64,000 nt of DNA from Flavipsychrobacter sp. (GTDB lineage Bacteria; Bacteroidota; Bacteroidia; Chitinophagales; Chitinophagaceae): contig JAEUVZ010000019.1 in assembly GCA_016786665.1 (NCBI GenBank), forward strand, positions 1-64,000, in the 5' to 3' direction. The notes under the pieces are model-generated. The model made no database searches and was not told the DNA's origin. It saw only the letters and a program-made list of their open reading frames with translations. The position numbers were made by a program, and so were the translations under genes. Positions 16,106 to 26,371 of the stretch are shown here, piece after piece. Within the stretch, counting starts at the first letter, position 1, and each line of letters opens with the position of its first letter.

Positions 16106-18157
16106 CTAGTCCTGGTTGCGCTTTTTTACCATCGTTAGTATCGTGGCTATCGCTACGGTTTCGCCTGTTTCGTCATATACGTCTACCAGCCATTTCACTA
16201 TGCCTTTGGCTATGTCGTCCTCCGTGCGTTTCTCCTGGTCCATTTTTTCCTTTACGGTAAGTTTTACCCCAATGGTCATGCCGGGGTACACCGGTTTGGT
16301 AAAGCGCGCTTCGTCTATACCGTAGTTAAGCAACACAGGTCCCTTTTTCGCATCTACAAACAGCCCTGCAGCCTTTGAGAGTACAAAGTACCCATGCGCC
16401 ACTCTCCGCTCAAAGATGGTGCCTTCCAGAGAGGTAGCGTCCATATGGGCGTAGAAGTTATCGCCGCTCACGTTGGCAAAGTTGGTAATGTCTGTTTCCG
16501 TTACGGTATGTTTAGCCGTGGTAACGGTATCGCCCACTTTCAGGTCTTCAAAATGCTTGCGGAACGGATGTATGTCTGTTTCGTACTGCTTCGCCCCTTG
16601 TTGGTACACATTGGTTATACGGGTAATGGTGGTTGGCGAGCCTTGTATGGCAGTGCGTTGCAGGTAGTGCAGCACACCGCGCTTGCCGCCCATTTCCTCG
16701 CCGCCTCCGGCCCGTCCGGGGCCTCCGTGTACCAGCAGTGGCATGGGCGAGCCGTGCCCGGTACTTTCTTTCGCGCAGTCGCTGTTCAGCACCAGTATAC
16801 GGCCGTGCATGCTGGCCGCTCCCAGCACAAAGTCGCGCGCTATATCATCATCTTGCGTTATCAGCGAGCATACCAGCGAGCCTTTCCCCATCTTAGCCAG
16901 GTCTATGGCCTCGTCCAGTCCGTTGTAAGGTATAATGGTAGACACAGGCCCGAAGGCTTCTATGTTATGGCAGTCGGTATTGGTGAACGGGTCCGTATTC
17001 AGGAAGATAATAGGCGCTACGAAGGCACCCTTGTTCTTGTCGGCACCCACTACATCAAAGTTGTCCAGGTCGCCTATTACTATCTGTTGGGTTTTGGCCA
17101 GTTGTTGTACTTTTTCCCGCACCTCTTCGCGCTGGGAGATACCGGCCAGTGGCCCCATCCGTACTCCTTCTACCGAGGGGTCGCCAACAGTGGTTCCTTT
17201 CAGTCGTTTGCCCAGTGCTATCTGTACATCTTCCACTTTGTCTGCCGGAACTATGATGCGACGGATGGCGGTACATTTCTGTCCGGCTTTTGTGGTCACT
17301 TCCCTAACTACTTCTTTAATAAAGAGGTCAAACTCCGGCATGTCGGTGGCCACGTCCGGCCCCAGCACGCAGCAGTTCAGCGAGTCGGCCTCCAGGTTAA
17401 AGGGAACTGCTTCCGATACTATACGTGGATGCGACTTTAGCTGTTGTCCGGTAGACGCAGACCCGGTGAAGGTGACCACGTCTCCGTTTTCAATGTGGTC
17501 CAGTATGCCCCGGGCAGAGCCGCATATCAGTTGCAGTGAGCCTTCGGGAAGGATGTTCGATTTAATGATCTCTTCAAATACCGCTTCCGTAAGGTAAGAA
17601 GTAAGTGTTGCGGGTTTTACTATAGCCGGAACGCCTGCCAGCAGGTTCACCGCTATTTTTTCCAGCATGCCCCACACGGGGAAGTTGAACGCGTTGATGT
17701 GTATCGCTACGCCTTCGCGCGGAACCATGATGTGGTGCCCTATAAAGGTGCCGTTCTTAGAAAGTTTCGCAGCGTCGCCATCTACATAGTAGCGCTCATC
17801 CGGAAATTGCTTGCGCAGGCTCGCATTGGCAAACAGGTTGCCGATACCACCCTCAATGTCTATCCACGAGTCGGCTTTGGTAGCGCCGGTGTAGGCGCTG
17901 ATTTGGTAGAAGTATTCTTTCCGCTCCAGCAGGTAGAACGCCAGCGCTTTTAGCATGCGTCCCCGCTCATGAAAGGTAAGCTTCCGCAGTGCCGGGCCAC
18001 CTGTTTTCCGGGCGTAGTGCATCATGGCGCCGAAATTCAAACCATCGCTGCTGGCAGTATAGATAGCATCGCCAGTTATGGCATTATATAACGCATCTCC
18101 TCCTTTCGCAGGCACCCACTGTCCTTCCGCGTAGTTCTTAAGCTGTTTTACCGACAT
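16106..18157 (-). CDS. paaZ: Phenylacetate degradation bifunctional protein PaaZ
   Basis: A 683-residue fusion of an aldehyde dehydrogenase (about 1-520) and a MaoC-like R-specific hydratase (about 540-680). The enzyme opens the ring of oxepin-CoA and oxidises the resulting semialdehyde-CoA in aerobic phenylacetate catabolism. The ALDH catalytic residues are visible: Glu256 in NLEADSL and Cys295 in AGQKCTAIRR, matching the numbering of the E. coli enzyme. The hydratase part has GDNFYAHMDAT and RRVAHGYFVLS. Other paa genes (paaABCDE, paaK) are not in the window. Confidence 0.95.
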   Translation of the reverse strand: MSVKQLKNYAEGQWVPAKGGDALYNAITGDAIYTASSDGLNFGAMMHYARKTGGPALRKLTFHERGRMLKALAFYLLERKEYFYQISAYTGATKADSWIDIEGGIGNLFANASLRKQFPDERYYVDGDAAKLSKNGTFIGHHIMVPREGVAIHINAFNFPVWGMLEKIAVNLLAGVPAIVKPATLTSYLTEAVFEEIIKSNILPEGSLQLICGSARGILDHIENGDVVTFTGSASTGQQLKSHPRIVSEAVPFNLEADSLNCCVLGPDVATDMPEFDLFIKEVVREVTTKAGQKCTAIRRIIVPADKVEDVQIALGKRLKGTTVGDPSVEGVRMGPLAGISQREEVREKVQQLAKTQQIVIGDLDNFDVVGADKNKGAFVAPIIFLNTDPFTNTDCHNIEAFGPVSTIIPYNGLDEAIDLAKMGKGSLVCSLITQDDDIARDFVLGAASMHGRILVLNSDCAKESTGHGSPMPLLVHGGPGRAGGGEEMGGKRGVLHYLQRTAIQGSPTTITRITNVYQQGAKQYETDIHPFRKHFEDLKVGDTVTTAKHTVTETDITNFANVSGDNFYAHMDATSLEGTIFERRVAHGYFVLSKAAGLFVDAKKGPVLLNYGIDEARFTKPVYPGMTIGVKLTVKEKMDQEKRTEDDIAKGIVKWLVDVYDETGETVAIATILTMVKKRNQD

Positions 18158-18235
18158 ATTATCTTATTTATTCCTCGTTTTTTGCTTTTACCAATGGACG
18201 CAATTTATGATATTTACAAGGAATAAGGATAGATA

Positions 18236-19738
18236 ATGCCATCTATGTTTCTTAACCAATCCCTAAGATTGTCAACTCGAGGTAAGAAAGTTTGCTATGT
18301 ACTGGCCGGACTTATAATCGCAGCGGGAATAGGCCTTCGGCTCATGATATATTTCAAGAATAATTGTTTATTCATGGACGAGGTGAATTTAGTGATGAAT
18401 ATATACGACCACCCATTCCAGGATCTTTTCGGAACGTTAGATAACCATCAGTATCCGCCTCCCGGCTTCCTTATTATAATAAAAGTATTCTCCGCCTTGT
18501 TTGGTTTCAGTGAGTATGCCTTGCGGCTTTATCCATTTTTGTGTGGTATAGTGGCTTTATGGCTGTTTTATAAGGTGCTGAAAGAGTACGTTAGCTTGCC
18601 TGTATTACTCTATCCCCTTTCTATTTTGGCCTTGGGCTTCATCTATATCCGGTACAGTGCCGTCGTTAAGCAGTACTCAATGGATATGGTGGTGGTGCAG
18701 TCGCTCATACTACTGGCTATTAAATGGGATGTCGCTGACTTGTCTCAGCGCAGATTTTCCGCGTGGTGGATAGTAGTGGGGATGCTGGCCATATGGTCCT
18801 CCATGCCATCAGTATTTGTATTAGCTGCAATATGGACTTACTATTTTTTGACAATTTATAAAAGCAGAGAATACAAAAAAATATTTTACCTGGCGCTTAT
18901 TGGAGCCGCTTGGCTTTTGAATTTCTGGGTTTATTACGAAACAATGCTCCTGCAACAGATAGAGTCCGGTTATCTGCAGTTTACCACGAGACGCTTTCGC
19001 CTGAATGTAACAACGTTAAACCCGGAACATTGGAAGCATAACTGGTTGCTGATAAAAGATCTGTTGGTGGAGCTAGGTGGAGACAAAACGTTATCTATTA
19101 TTTTTCATATAGCTATGGCTTTCCTGGGGGGAATATATTTGTTCCGCAACAGTGCTCGTAAGGCAATCTTGCTTGCAATGCCGGTAGCCTTATGTTTCCT
19201 CGCCGTCTGCCTGGGTAAGTACACCATGATGGTACGTGTATGGTTATTCACATTCCCTTTGATGCTTGCATTGATTGGCGTAGGGATACAGGTATTGGCC
19301 CAACAGCGAGGCAGATTGGTCAAAATAGTTGCGTTCACATGCTGCCTTATCTGTACGGTAAATGTTACGGATTTTAAAACACTGGCCGTAAGAACAGAAT
19401 CGGAAGAAATTACCCGCAACATGGACTATGCCCTCAAGTGGAACATCACTTCTGAAAATCTCTATGTGCAATGGTCTGCTCGTTATGCATTCCGGTATTA
19501 CACTACCGCACATCCTCGCAGGGATCAATGGAACGCGATTAAAGATGCTACCGTATTTACAGGATTCGTTAATTTCGATTCATTATCCGCAACTTTCAAA
19601 GGGCGTACAGCTGTTTTGTTTGGTGGTGAAGAGTGGGACTTATTTGTCTCACAGTTGGATGAAATAAACAAGAATGCCAAAGAGCTTGCCCGGAACAATG
19701 TACCCGTAGGCTGGATATTTATTTATGATAAAAAGTAG
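18236..19738 (+). CDS. GT39-like (ArnT/PMT-type) membrane glycosyltransferase, copy 1
   Basis: A 500-residue membrane protein with about 10-12 TM helices in the N-terminal two thirds and a soluble C-terminal end. The first periplasmic loop has the acidic pair of this class in LFMDEVNLVMN, followed by NHQYPPPGFLIIIKVF. Such enzymes move a sugar from a polyprenyl-phosphate donor to an acceptor outside the membrane. The acceptor is unknown. It is more AT-rich than its neighbours and is followed by a clear paralogue overlapping by 14 bp. Confidence 0.75.
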   Translation: MPSMFLNQSLRLSTRGKKVCYVLAGLIIAAGIGLRLMIYFKNNCLFMDEVNLVMNIYDHPFQDLFGTLDNHQYPPPGFLIIIKVFSALFGFSEYALRLYPFLCGIVALWLFYKVLKEYVSLPVLLYPLSILALGFIYIRYSAVVKQYSMDMVVVQSLILLAIKWDVADLSQRRFSAWWIVVGMLAIWSSMPSVFVLAAIWTYYFLTIYKSREYKKIFYLALIGAAWLLNFWVYYETMLLQQIESGYLQFTTRRFRLNVTTLNPEHWKHNWLLIKDLLVELGGDKTLSIIFHIAMAFLGGIYLFRNSARKAILLAMPVALCFLAVCLGKYTMMVRVWLFTFPLMLALIGVGIQVLAQQRGRLVKIVAFTCCLICTVNVTDFKTLAVRTESEEITRNMDYALKWNITSENLYVQWSARYAFRYYTTAHPRRDQWNAIKDATVFTGFVNFDSLSATFKGRTAVLFGGEEWDLFVSQLDEINKNAKELARNNVPVGWIFIYDKK

Positions 19739-21242
19739 CGTGTTTATGCGTACGATGACAGACTACTATAAGGGACTGGACAGGAAGGAACGATTGTGGT
19801 ATGGCCTGGCGCTGCTCATAGTTCTGGCAGGCGCGGCATTGCGGATTATTGTATGGGTTCAAAGCCGGGATTTTATCATAGATGAGTCGAATATCGCACG
19901 AAACCTGTACGAGAAGGATTTCAGTCAGCTGGCGGGCAGGCTGAGCTACGAGCAGTATGCTCCGGTTCTTTTTATGTGGATAGAAAAGTGTTTCGCGCTG
20001 CTTTGGGGTTTTAGCGAGTCCGCGCTTACAGCCTATCCTTTAGTAACAGGTATCGCTGCGCTAGGGGTCTTCTTCCTGGTGCTGAAGGAGTTTGTTTCGG
20101 TGAAAGCGGCCTGGTACCCATTGGCTTTTTTTGCGTTTGCTCACTTTTTCGTCCGGTATAGTACCGAGTTGAAGCAATACATGCCCGATGCGTTGATTAC
20201 ACTTTCGCTGATACTACTGGCGCTGCGTACGGATATCCTGGGGAAGAATCGTTCCAGGTTTATCCTCATCTGGCTGGTAGCAGGTTCATTAGCGGTATGG
20301 AGTTCCATGCCCTCTGTGTTTATACTTACAGGCGTAGGCGCATATTATCTTTGGGTGTGTGTACAAAGCGGGAAATGGCAGCGCATTCTTCTTTTTGTAT
20401 TGCCGGCATCGGTGGCCCTCGCTCAGTTCCTGGGCTACTACATGGCCGTACTACGCAGTGATGCTCATTCAGACTATCTGCAGAACTTTCATGCCGACTA
20501 TTTCCTGGTGGCTACACCCGGCAACTTTAAAGAGTGGAAGCACAACTGGTACCTCTGTAGCGAGTTGGTGAAGCTATCGGTAGGATATACACTGCGTTCC
20601 CTGGTCTTCAATTTTCCCTTGCTGGCATGGGGTGCACTACATCTGCTCCGGAAGATGACCGCCAAAGGGATGCTGGTGCTGGTCCCGCTGTTCCTTACTA
20701 TGTTCGCGGCAGCTATCAACGAATTTTCGTTAATACCACGGGTGGCGTTGTTTACCATGCCGTTGTTCCTGGTGCTCATTGGTGTGGGCCTGGAGCGATT
20801 ATTATCTGTCAATAAATGGGTAAGTGCAGCCGGTCTGTTAGTTGGGGGCGTTTGTGTAGCTACATTCACGGGCTTCAGCATGCTATGGAAGCCATTTGTG
20901 AACGAACAGATTACCTGGGCGTTGCAACTCATGAAGGATAATAACGTACCCAAAGAGCAGTTGCATCTCTCCAATGGCTCTTACCCAGCATACTATTACT
21001 ATACCATTATTCATCCGGACAATCAGCGGTGGGAAAGCCTTAAAGGAGCGGTGAAAGAGCCATGGGACGCTGATTGGCGGGCCATCTCTGTTGCCGCACA
21101 AGGCAAGTTCGGAGTTGTCTTAACTACCATTCCCGAAACGGAAGGGAGCAAGATACGCGGGGAGTTAAAGGAGGCTGCCCGTGAAGTAGCAGCCATTCAC
21201 AATCCGGAAGCGAAGTGTTATGCTTACGTAATGGAGAAATAA
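19725..21242 (+). CDS. GT39-like (ArnT/PMT-type) membrane glycosyltransferase, copy 2
   Basis: A 505-residue paralogue of the preceding gene. Shared landmarks are FIIDESNIARNLYEKDF (acidic pair), YEQYAPVLFMWIEKCFALLWGFSES, LKEFVSVKAAWYPLAFF, RYSTELKQYMPDA and EWKHNWYLCSELV, all at matching positions in copy 1. It is more GC-rich than copy 1, so the duplication is not recent or the copies have drifted differently. The ATG at 19725 overlaps copy 1; ATG 19746 would remove the overlap and is also possible. Confidence 0.75.
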   Translation: MIKSSVFMRTMTDYYKGLDRKERLWYGLALLIVLAGAALRIIVWVQSRDFIIDESNIARNLYEKDFSQLAGRLSYEQYAPVLFMWIEKCFALLWGFSESALTAYPLVTGIAALGVFFLVLKEFVSVKAAWYPLAFFAFAHFFVRYSTELKQYMPDALITLSLILLALRTDILGKNRSRFILIWLVAGSLAVWSSMPSVFILTGVGAYYLWVCVQSGKWQRILLFVLPASVALAQFLGYYMAVLRSDAHSDYLQNFHADYFLVATPGNFKEWKHNWYLCSELVKLSVGYTLRSLVFNFPLLAWGALHLLRKMTAKGMLVLVPLFLTMFAAAINEFSLIPRVALFTMPLFLVLIGVGLERLLSVNKWVSAAGLLVGGVCVATFTGFSMLWKPFVNEQITWALQLMKDNNVPKEQLHLSNGSYPAYYYYTIIHPDNQRWESLKGAVKEPWDADWRAISVAAQGKFGVVLTTIPETEGSKIRGELKEAAREVAAIHNPEAKCYAYVMEK

Positions 21243-21253
21243 AATCGTTTACA

Positions 21254-22363
21254 TTAGTTTCCCAACACGGTGATAAACATACTGTCTGCATGCAGGCCTA
21301 TGCCATTGATGAGCTCCTGTTGCTGTATTTTCAGTCCGGTTTCTGAGAGTATGCCCGCTACCACTTCTTCATTTTCAGCGGCCAATACCGAACAGGTGAT
21401 GTAGAATAGCCGGCCACCGGGGTTAAGATAAGCCGATGCGTTTACCGCAATTTGCTTTTGCAGGGCGGGCAGTGTTGCCAGCAGCGATTGGTCAAAATAA
21501 TACAGTTGCTCCGGGGTACGGGCCCAAGTACCGGACCCGGTACATGGCACATCGCAGATAATGCGGTCGTAGCGCTGTCGGCCCAGGTGATTGGCTAGTT
21601 GTTTCTTATCCGATACATCTACTACGTGCGATGCCGGCGGATTATGTTTATACAGCTTAAAACGTTTGTGAAGGTTGTGTAGAATGGTGTCCCGCTTGTC
21701 CGATACGGTGAGTTTTATGTCCGGTTGCAGGTCTTTCAACAGGAGCGATTTCCCGCCTGCACCCGAGCAACTGTCGTACCAGTGCTCCCCCTTAGAGGGC
21801 TTAAAGAAGGTGCCGGTGTATTGAGACGAAGCATCTTGCACCACGTAGCTATCCTCGGGAAGGAGTTTGTCTATAGCCGCACCATTGGGCAACGACAGGC
21901 ATGTCTCATTCACAAAATCGTGCGTTATCTCATGCCGGTTCAGTATTTCAACTATTTTTTGCAGGTCTTTCTGTACCCGGATAAAAAGCCGGGGCTGCGT
22001 CAGCATGCTGTCCAGCCATTCTTCTCTCCCTATGCCATCGGAAAACGAGTAGGTGTTATCAAACAGCTGGTCTATCCGGAATACAGGCGCTTCGTCCTGC
22101 TCCAACGGCAAAAAAGTCTCTATGTGCTTGGAGGAGGCACGGCACAACTTCAGGCACTGTCTCATTTTCTCCTCAAAATCCAGCGATGCGCTCAGTCCTT
22201 TCGATGCCCGGTACCAACTATACGCCATTTCGCTTAGTATTCTCCGGTCGCGGCTACCTAGCTTAGGGTGCTGCTTCAGATACCCCTTCAGGTAGTGGGC
22301 CAGCGGGACACTACCGTTGTAGTTGTCGGTAATGGTTTGTATATGTTGCCAGATGTAGCGCAT
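21254..22363 (-). CDS. RsmB/NOP family RNA (cytosine-5) methyltransferase
   Basis: A 369-residue SAM-dependent methyltransferase. The SAM-binding region is YDSCSGAGGKSLLLKDL. Both cysteines needed for m5C chemistry are visible: CDVPCTGSGTWARTPEQL (motif IV) and FYITCSVLAAENEEVV (motif VI). An N-terminal domain of about 110 residues resembles the RNA-binding part of the RsmB family. The target is probably rRNA. An upstream ATG would add 16 residues; ATG 22363 was chosen because it gives a compact start (MRYIWQHIQTI). Confidence 0.88.
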   Translation of the reverse strand: MRYIWQHIQTITDNYNGSVPLAHYLKGYLKQHPKLGSRDRRILSEMAYSWYRASKGLSASLDFEEKMRQCLKLCRASSKHIETFLPLEQDEAPVFRIDQLFDNTYSFSDGIGREEWLDSMLTQPRLFIRVQKDLQKIVEILNRHEITHDFVNETCLSLPNGAAIDKLLPEDSYVVQDASSQYTGTFFKPSKGEHWYDSCSGAGGKSLLLKDLQPDIKLTVSDKRDTILHNLHKRFKLYKHNPPASHVVDVSDKKQLANHLGRQRYDRIICDVPCTGSGTWARTPEQLYYFDQSLLATLPALQKQIAVNASAYLNPGGRLFYITCSVLAAENEEVVAGILSETGLKIQQQELINGIGLHADSMFITVLGN

Positions 22364-22436
22364 GTGCTTATTGGATAAGTTGCCGCCCAATCCCGTTACG
22401 AGGGAACTCAATAGGTAGCAAAGTTATTAAAATAGA

Positions 22437-22467
22437 GAAGGTTGATAAGTGTAACCTATCAACCTTC
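22437..22467. terminator. Hairpin between odhB and the RNA methyltransferase gene
   Basis: GAAGGTTGATA and TATCAACCTTC form a perfect 11-bp stem with a 9-nt loop. On the minus strand the downstream side reads TCTATTTTAAT, consistent with termination of the odhB transcript. Confidence 0.65.
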
Positions 22468-22514
22468 CAATTATGTTATCCCGGGCTTCCCTTTTGGGGG
22501 TGGGCCTTGGGAGC

Positions 22515-23732
22515 TTACACTTCCAGCAATGTCTTTACCGGATCCTGCCCGAAAAGTAGCAACTCGGGATTTTCCAGCAGTTCCTTCACCCGCACCAGGA
22601 AGCTAACCGACTCACGGCCGTCAATAATGCGGTGGTCGTAGCTCAGCGCTACATACATCATCGGGCGAACTTTAATTTCACCGTTTATCACCATCGGGCG
22701 TTCTTGTATCTTGTGCATACCCAGTATAGCCGACTGCGGGATATTAATGATGGGTGTAGACATAAGCGAGCCGAACACACCACCATTGGTGATGGTAAAG
22801 GTACCGCCCGTCATTTCTTCCATGCTCAGTTTATTATCGCGTGCCTTGGTAGCCAGTTCCACTACTTTAGCTTCTATTTCGCTCATGCTCATGCTCTCGG
22901 CATTGCGTATCACCGGCACTACCAGCCCCTTGGGAGCCGATACGGCTATAGAGATATCGCAGTAGTCGTGGTATACCAGTTCTTCGCCATCTATATATGC
23001 GTTCACTGCTCTCCATTCGCCCAGGGCTATGCAGCAGGCTTTGGTGAAGAACGACATAAAGCCCAGGTTCACACCATGCGCTTCTTTAAACTTGTCCTTA
23101 TACTGCTTGCGTATATCCATAATACGGGTCATGTCTACTTCGTTAAAAGTGGTGAGCATGGCCGTTGTATTCTTGGCTTCTACCAGTCTGCGGCTTACGG
23201 TCTTGCGCAGGTTGGTCATTTTTTCACGCTTATCGTTGCGGCTGAAGGCATCAGCACCCGCTTTGCGGCCGGGATTAGCCAGTGCTTCCAGTACATCATT
23301 TTTCAGTATGCGTCCTTGCGGGCCGCTACCTTTTACGGCATCCGGCTTCACCTGCTTATCGCCCATTATGGCTTTGGCTACGGGTGTAGCTTTTACGTCG
23401 GTGGCGGGGGCGGCTTTGGGCTGCTCTGCTTTAGCCGGTGCAGGCTCAGCTTTCTTTTCCTCCTTCTTTGGTGCTTCGGCTGCCCCGGCAGGGCGCTCGG
23501 CCTTGTCGTCTATCTTGCACGCCAGGTCGCCTATGTTCAGCGTAGCGCCTTCCTCAGCTACGGGGTGTAGTATGCCCGCCTGCTCAGCGTTCAGCTCAAA
23601 GGTGGCCTTTTCACTTTCCAGTTCGCACAATATCTCGTCTCGTTCTACCCATTCTCCGTCTTTTTTCAGCCATTTTACCAGGGTAACCTCGCTAATGGAC
23701 TCACCAACGGTGGGAACTTTAATTTCTATCAT
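22515..23732 (-). CDS. odhB: Dihydrolipoyllysine succinyltransferase, E2 of 2-oxoglutarate dehydrogenase
   Basis: A 405-residue E2. The N-terminal lipoyl domain starts [19 protein letters not shown] with the lipoyl-Lys context [11 protein letters not shown] (residue about 43). An Ala/Lys/Pro-rich linker follows, then a subunit-binding domain (about 120-155) and the acyltransferase core ending in [17 protein letters not shown] with the catalytic His and Asp. [10 protein letters not shown] at the start and DHRIIDGRE at the end are typical of the succinyltransferase and not of the acetyltransferase. The E1 gene is not adjacent. Confidence 0.92.
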   Translation of the reverse strand: MIEIKVPTVGESISEVTLVKWLKKDGEWVERDEILCELESEKATFELNAEQAGILHPVAEEGATLNIGDLACKIDDKAERPAGAAEAPKKEEKKAEPAPAKAEQPKAAPATDVKATPVAKAIMGDKQVKPDAVKGSGPQGRILKNDVLEALANPGRKAGADAFSRNDKREKMTNLRKTVSRRLVEAKNTTAMLTTFNEVDMTRIMDIRKQYKDKFKEAHGVNLGFMSFFTKACCIALGEWRAVNAYIDGEELVYHDYCDISIAVSAPKGLVVPVIRNAESMSMSEIEAKVVELATKARDNKLSMEEMTGGTFTITNGGVFGSLMSTPIINIPQSAILGMHKIQERPMVINGEIKVRPMMYVALSYDHRIIDGRESVSFLVRVKELLENPELLLFGQDPVKTLLEV

Positions 23733-23908
23733 CGAATACCGTATTACGGGTGGCTAAATTAACAAAATGTGGTGGGTTAAGCAAAAATGTCATTTGCGGG
23801 CAGATAATACCGCTATTTGCTACCGGTTCATTCTATTTATTTGGTATGTGTTGCATATATGGCGAAACTATTTTTATCTTAACATTTGCTAACCATTACC
23901 CAACTACT

Positions 23909-26359
23909 ATGCCCAGCCCAAACCTCAAGGCTTGCCTTTGTTTTATTATCTTTTTATGCAGTGCATCCCCCGCGCCCGCCCAAAAACTGGAGGGCACCCT
24001 CCTGGTAGACTCCTTAATAAAGGCACTGCCGGCAAATAAATCAACCAGGCGAGTAGACATTTTGAATACCCTGGTGCCGGAGCAGCGGAGAACTTCGCCC
24101 GATTCTGCGCTGAGGTTTGCAAGAGAGGCTCTGGCGATAGCCAGGGAATTAAGATACTCCGTAGGGATAGGCGATTCCTATTTAAGTATCGCAAATGCCC
24201 AGGAAAGTCTCAGCGATTATGCAGCTGCAATAGAGAATTGCCGAACGGCGATAGAAACATATAGGAAGTTGGATACCATTTCTATTGCCGGCAATAGTAA
24301 GAAAGAAACGAAAATCGCCCGTGTAAATAATACTATCGGTGTCATATATGGTGGGCTCGGTAAAATTGATTCTGCTTTTCACTATTTCAGAACCGCCGTC
24401 GAAACGGCAAGGTCAGGACGGGATACCGCCGTAATGGCAATCGGTTATAATAATTTAGGTGCGGGCTATTTTATGATAGGAGAGGTGGATACTGCAATGA
24501 GGTATTATCAATTGTCGCTGGTGCTCAGAAAGGCTATCAGAAATCAGCAAGGAATTTCAGAATCGTATCAGAATATCAGCAGACTTTTATCCAACCAGGG
24601 TAAGCAGGACGAAGCGCTGAACTACCTGGTACAGGCCATGGCGATAAAGGAGCAACTGGGGGATAAGAAAGGGCTGGCTGACTTGAATGCCAATCGCGGG
24701 AAAATATACATAGATAAGGGAGACTTTACGAAAGGGTTGGAGAGTCACGAAAGGGCCCTCGCGCTTCGTAAAGAGATGAATGACAGAAGAGGGATTGCTG
24801 CGTCTCTTGCGGATATTGGCAGTATACATCGTAGCCTGGGGGGATACACGAGAGCCTTGACCTATTTCCTGGAAGCAAAAAAGATAAACGAGGAGATTGG
24901 TAACCAAATAGGCCTGATGAATTCGTTTACCAGCATAGGAAGTGTGTTTCTCTCTTTGCACGAGTTAGATAATGCAATATCCAATTACCAGGCAGCTAGA
25001 GAAATAGCGCTCAGGAATAAAGATCAGAAAATACTGGCGAACATACATATCAACCTCGGTATCGTAAAGTCTGAATTGGGTATGGCTGACTCAGCGTTGG
25101 CTGAATTTCAAATGGCTATTGAACTGTCGGAGAGGAAAGGTTATCCCGGCCTTCAAGCGACTGCTGAAGCAAATATAGGACAGTTGTATACCGTGACTGG
25201 GAAGTACGACCTGGCACTGGAGCATTTCAACAAAGGTTTGATTATTTCCGAGCAAATTGAAAGTCCCGTTCGCCTGGCTGAAGGATATATGGCTATAGCT
25301 GATGTCTACAGGCGGATGAAGCGTCTGCCCTCCGCCAGGCAGTATATCAGGCGAGCCGAAGAGTACGCGAAAGATATTCCAAGCCTGGAACTGCATAAAA
25401 GCCTGTATTGGAGTATGTCGCTGATAGATAGCGCCTCTGGCGACTACCAGAGCGCATTGACGCATTATATGACGCACATTGAGTTCAGGGATAGCATCTT
25501 CAACCGGGATAATAACAGGAATATAATACAGCTTCAGGTGCAGTATGAGGCAGATAGAAAGCAGGACTCGCTCAAGCAGGTACATAATGCCGCAATCGCT
25601 ACACAAAAACAGAAGGCCGCCGCGTCGCTACGTTTTTGGTTAACTATTGCGGCGGCAACATTAGTTCTGTCTTTGGTAGTTTTCTACTTCTACCGTCGCA
25701 GGGAGCAGGATAAGCTCAAAGCACAGGTGACGCAGGCTCGTCGGGAGGCGCTTAAAGCGCAACTCGATTCACATTTTATTAGCGACACGCTTACGGCTAT
25801 TAATGAGTTTGTGGAGAACAATGAGTATCGTTCAGCCAGCAGCTATCTGTTAAAGTTCAGCCGGCTGGTGAATAGCGTGCTCAAAAGCTCATTCCAGGCT
25901 TCGGTTACACTCGAGGAAGAACTTGATTTTGTAGATACCTATTTTAACCTTGCCAGCCTCCGGTACCGCCCCGGTCATATACGTTATAAGGCTACCGTCC
26001 TTCCGGGCCTGGACCCTGCAGAAGCGGTAGTGCCATCCATGGTATTACAGGTTCTGGTAGAAAATGCCATAAAGCACGCATTTACACCCAAGCAGGGAGG
26101 CGATATTTTGGTACAGATAGAGCGGGTGGGCGATACGGTACGCTGTACCGTGGAAGACAATGGTAGGGGACGGCATGATGCCCGGCTACAACCCGAGCGC
26201 AATCGCCCCTCTATGGGTACTTCACTTTCAGAAAGATTGGTGGATACTTGGAACAAGGGCAAAGGTGCCGGTACGTTTCAGACCATTGATCTAAAAGATT
26301 CGGACGGCCTGCCAGGCGGCACAAAAGTTGTATTCTCTTTTCCATTCATTACCTATTAA
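23909..26359 (+). CDS. TPR-containing LytS-type sensor histidine kinase
   Basis: An 816-residue sensor kinase. A signal peptide (about 1-26, ending SASPAPAQ) is followed by a periplasmic region of about ten TPR units (about 70-540), a TM helix (about 575-596), and a His_kinase/HATPase module. The phospho-acceptor His is in LDSHFISDTLTAINEF near residue 621; most relatives read NPHFLFN here, so the motif is degenerate around the His. The N-box LVENAIKHAF and the G1 box EDNGRGR are intact. ATG 23909 was chosen because it starts the signal peptide. A LytTR response regulator follows by 12 bp. Confidence 0.88.
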   Translation: MPSPNLKACLCFIIFLCSASPAPAQKLEGTLLVDSLIKALPANKSTRRVDILNTLVPEQRRTSPDSALRFAREALAIARELRYSVGIGDSYLSIANAQESLSDYAAAIENCRTAIETYRKLDTISIAGNSKKETKIARVNNTIGVIYGGLGKIDSAFHYFRTAVETARSGRDTAVMAIGYNNLGAGYFMIGEVDTAMRYYQLSLVLRKAIRNQQGISESYQNISRLLSNQGKQDEALNYLVQAMAIKEQLGDKKGLADLNANRGKIYIDKGDFTKGLESHERALALRKEMNDRRGIAASLADIGSIHRSLGGYTRALTYFLEAKKINEEIGNQIGLMNSFTSIGSVFLSLHELDNAISNYQAAREIALRNKDQKILANIHINLGIVKSELGMADSALAEFQMAIELSERKGYPGLQATAEANIGQLYTVTGKYDLALEHFNKGLIISEQIESPVRLAEGYMAIADVYRRMKRLPSARQYIRRAEEYAKDIPSLELHKSLYWSMSLIDSASGDYQSALTHYMTHIEFRDSIFNRDNNRNIIQLQVQYEADRKQDSLKQVHNAAIATQKQKAAASLRFWLTIAAATLVLSLVVFYFYRRREQDKLKAQVTQARREALKAQLDSHFISDTLTAINEFVENNEYRSASSYLLKFSRLVNSVLKSSFQASVTLEEELDFVDTYFNLASLRYRPGHIRYKATVLPGLDPAEAVVPSMVLQVLVENAIKHAFTPKQGGDILVQIERVGDTVRCTVEDNGRGRHDARLQPERNRPSMGTSLSERLVDTWNKGKGAGTFQTIDLKDSDGLPGGTKVVFSFPFITY

Positions 26360-26371
26360 ATTCAACGAACA

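Noticed and set aside
16394-17440. Long plus-strand ORF (348 residues) opposite paaZ
   Set aside because: It lies entirely inside the well-supported paaZ gene on the other strand and its composition is that of a codon shadow.
22632-23570. Long plus-strand ORF (312 residues) opposite odhB
   Set aside because: Antisense shadow of odhB, which has intact catalytic residues.
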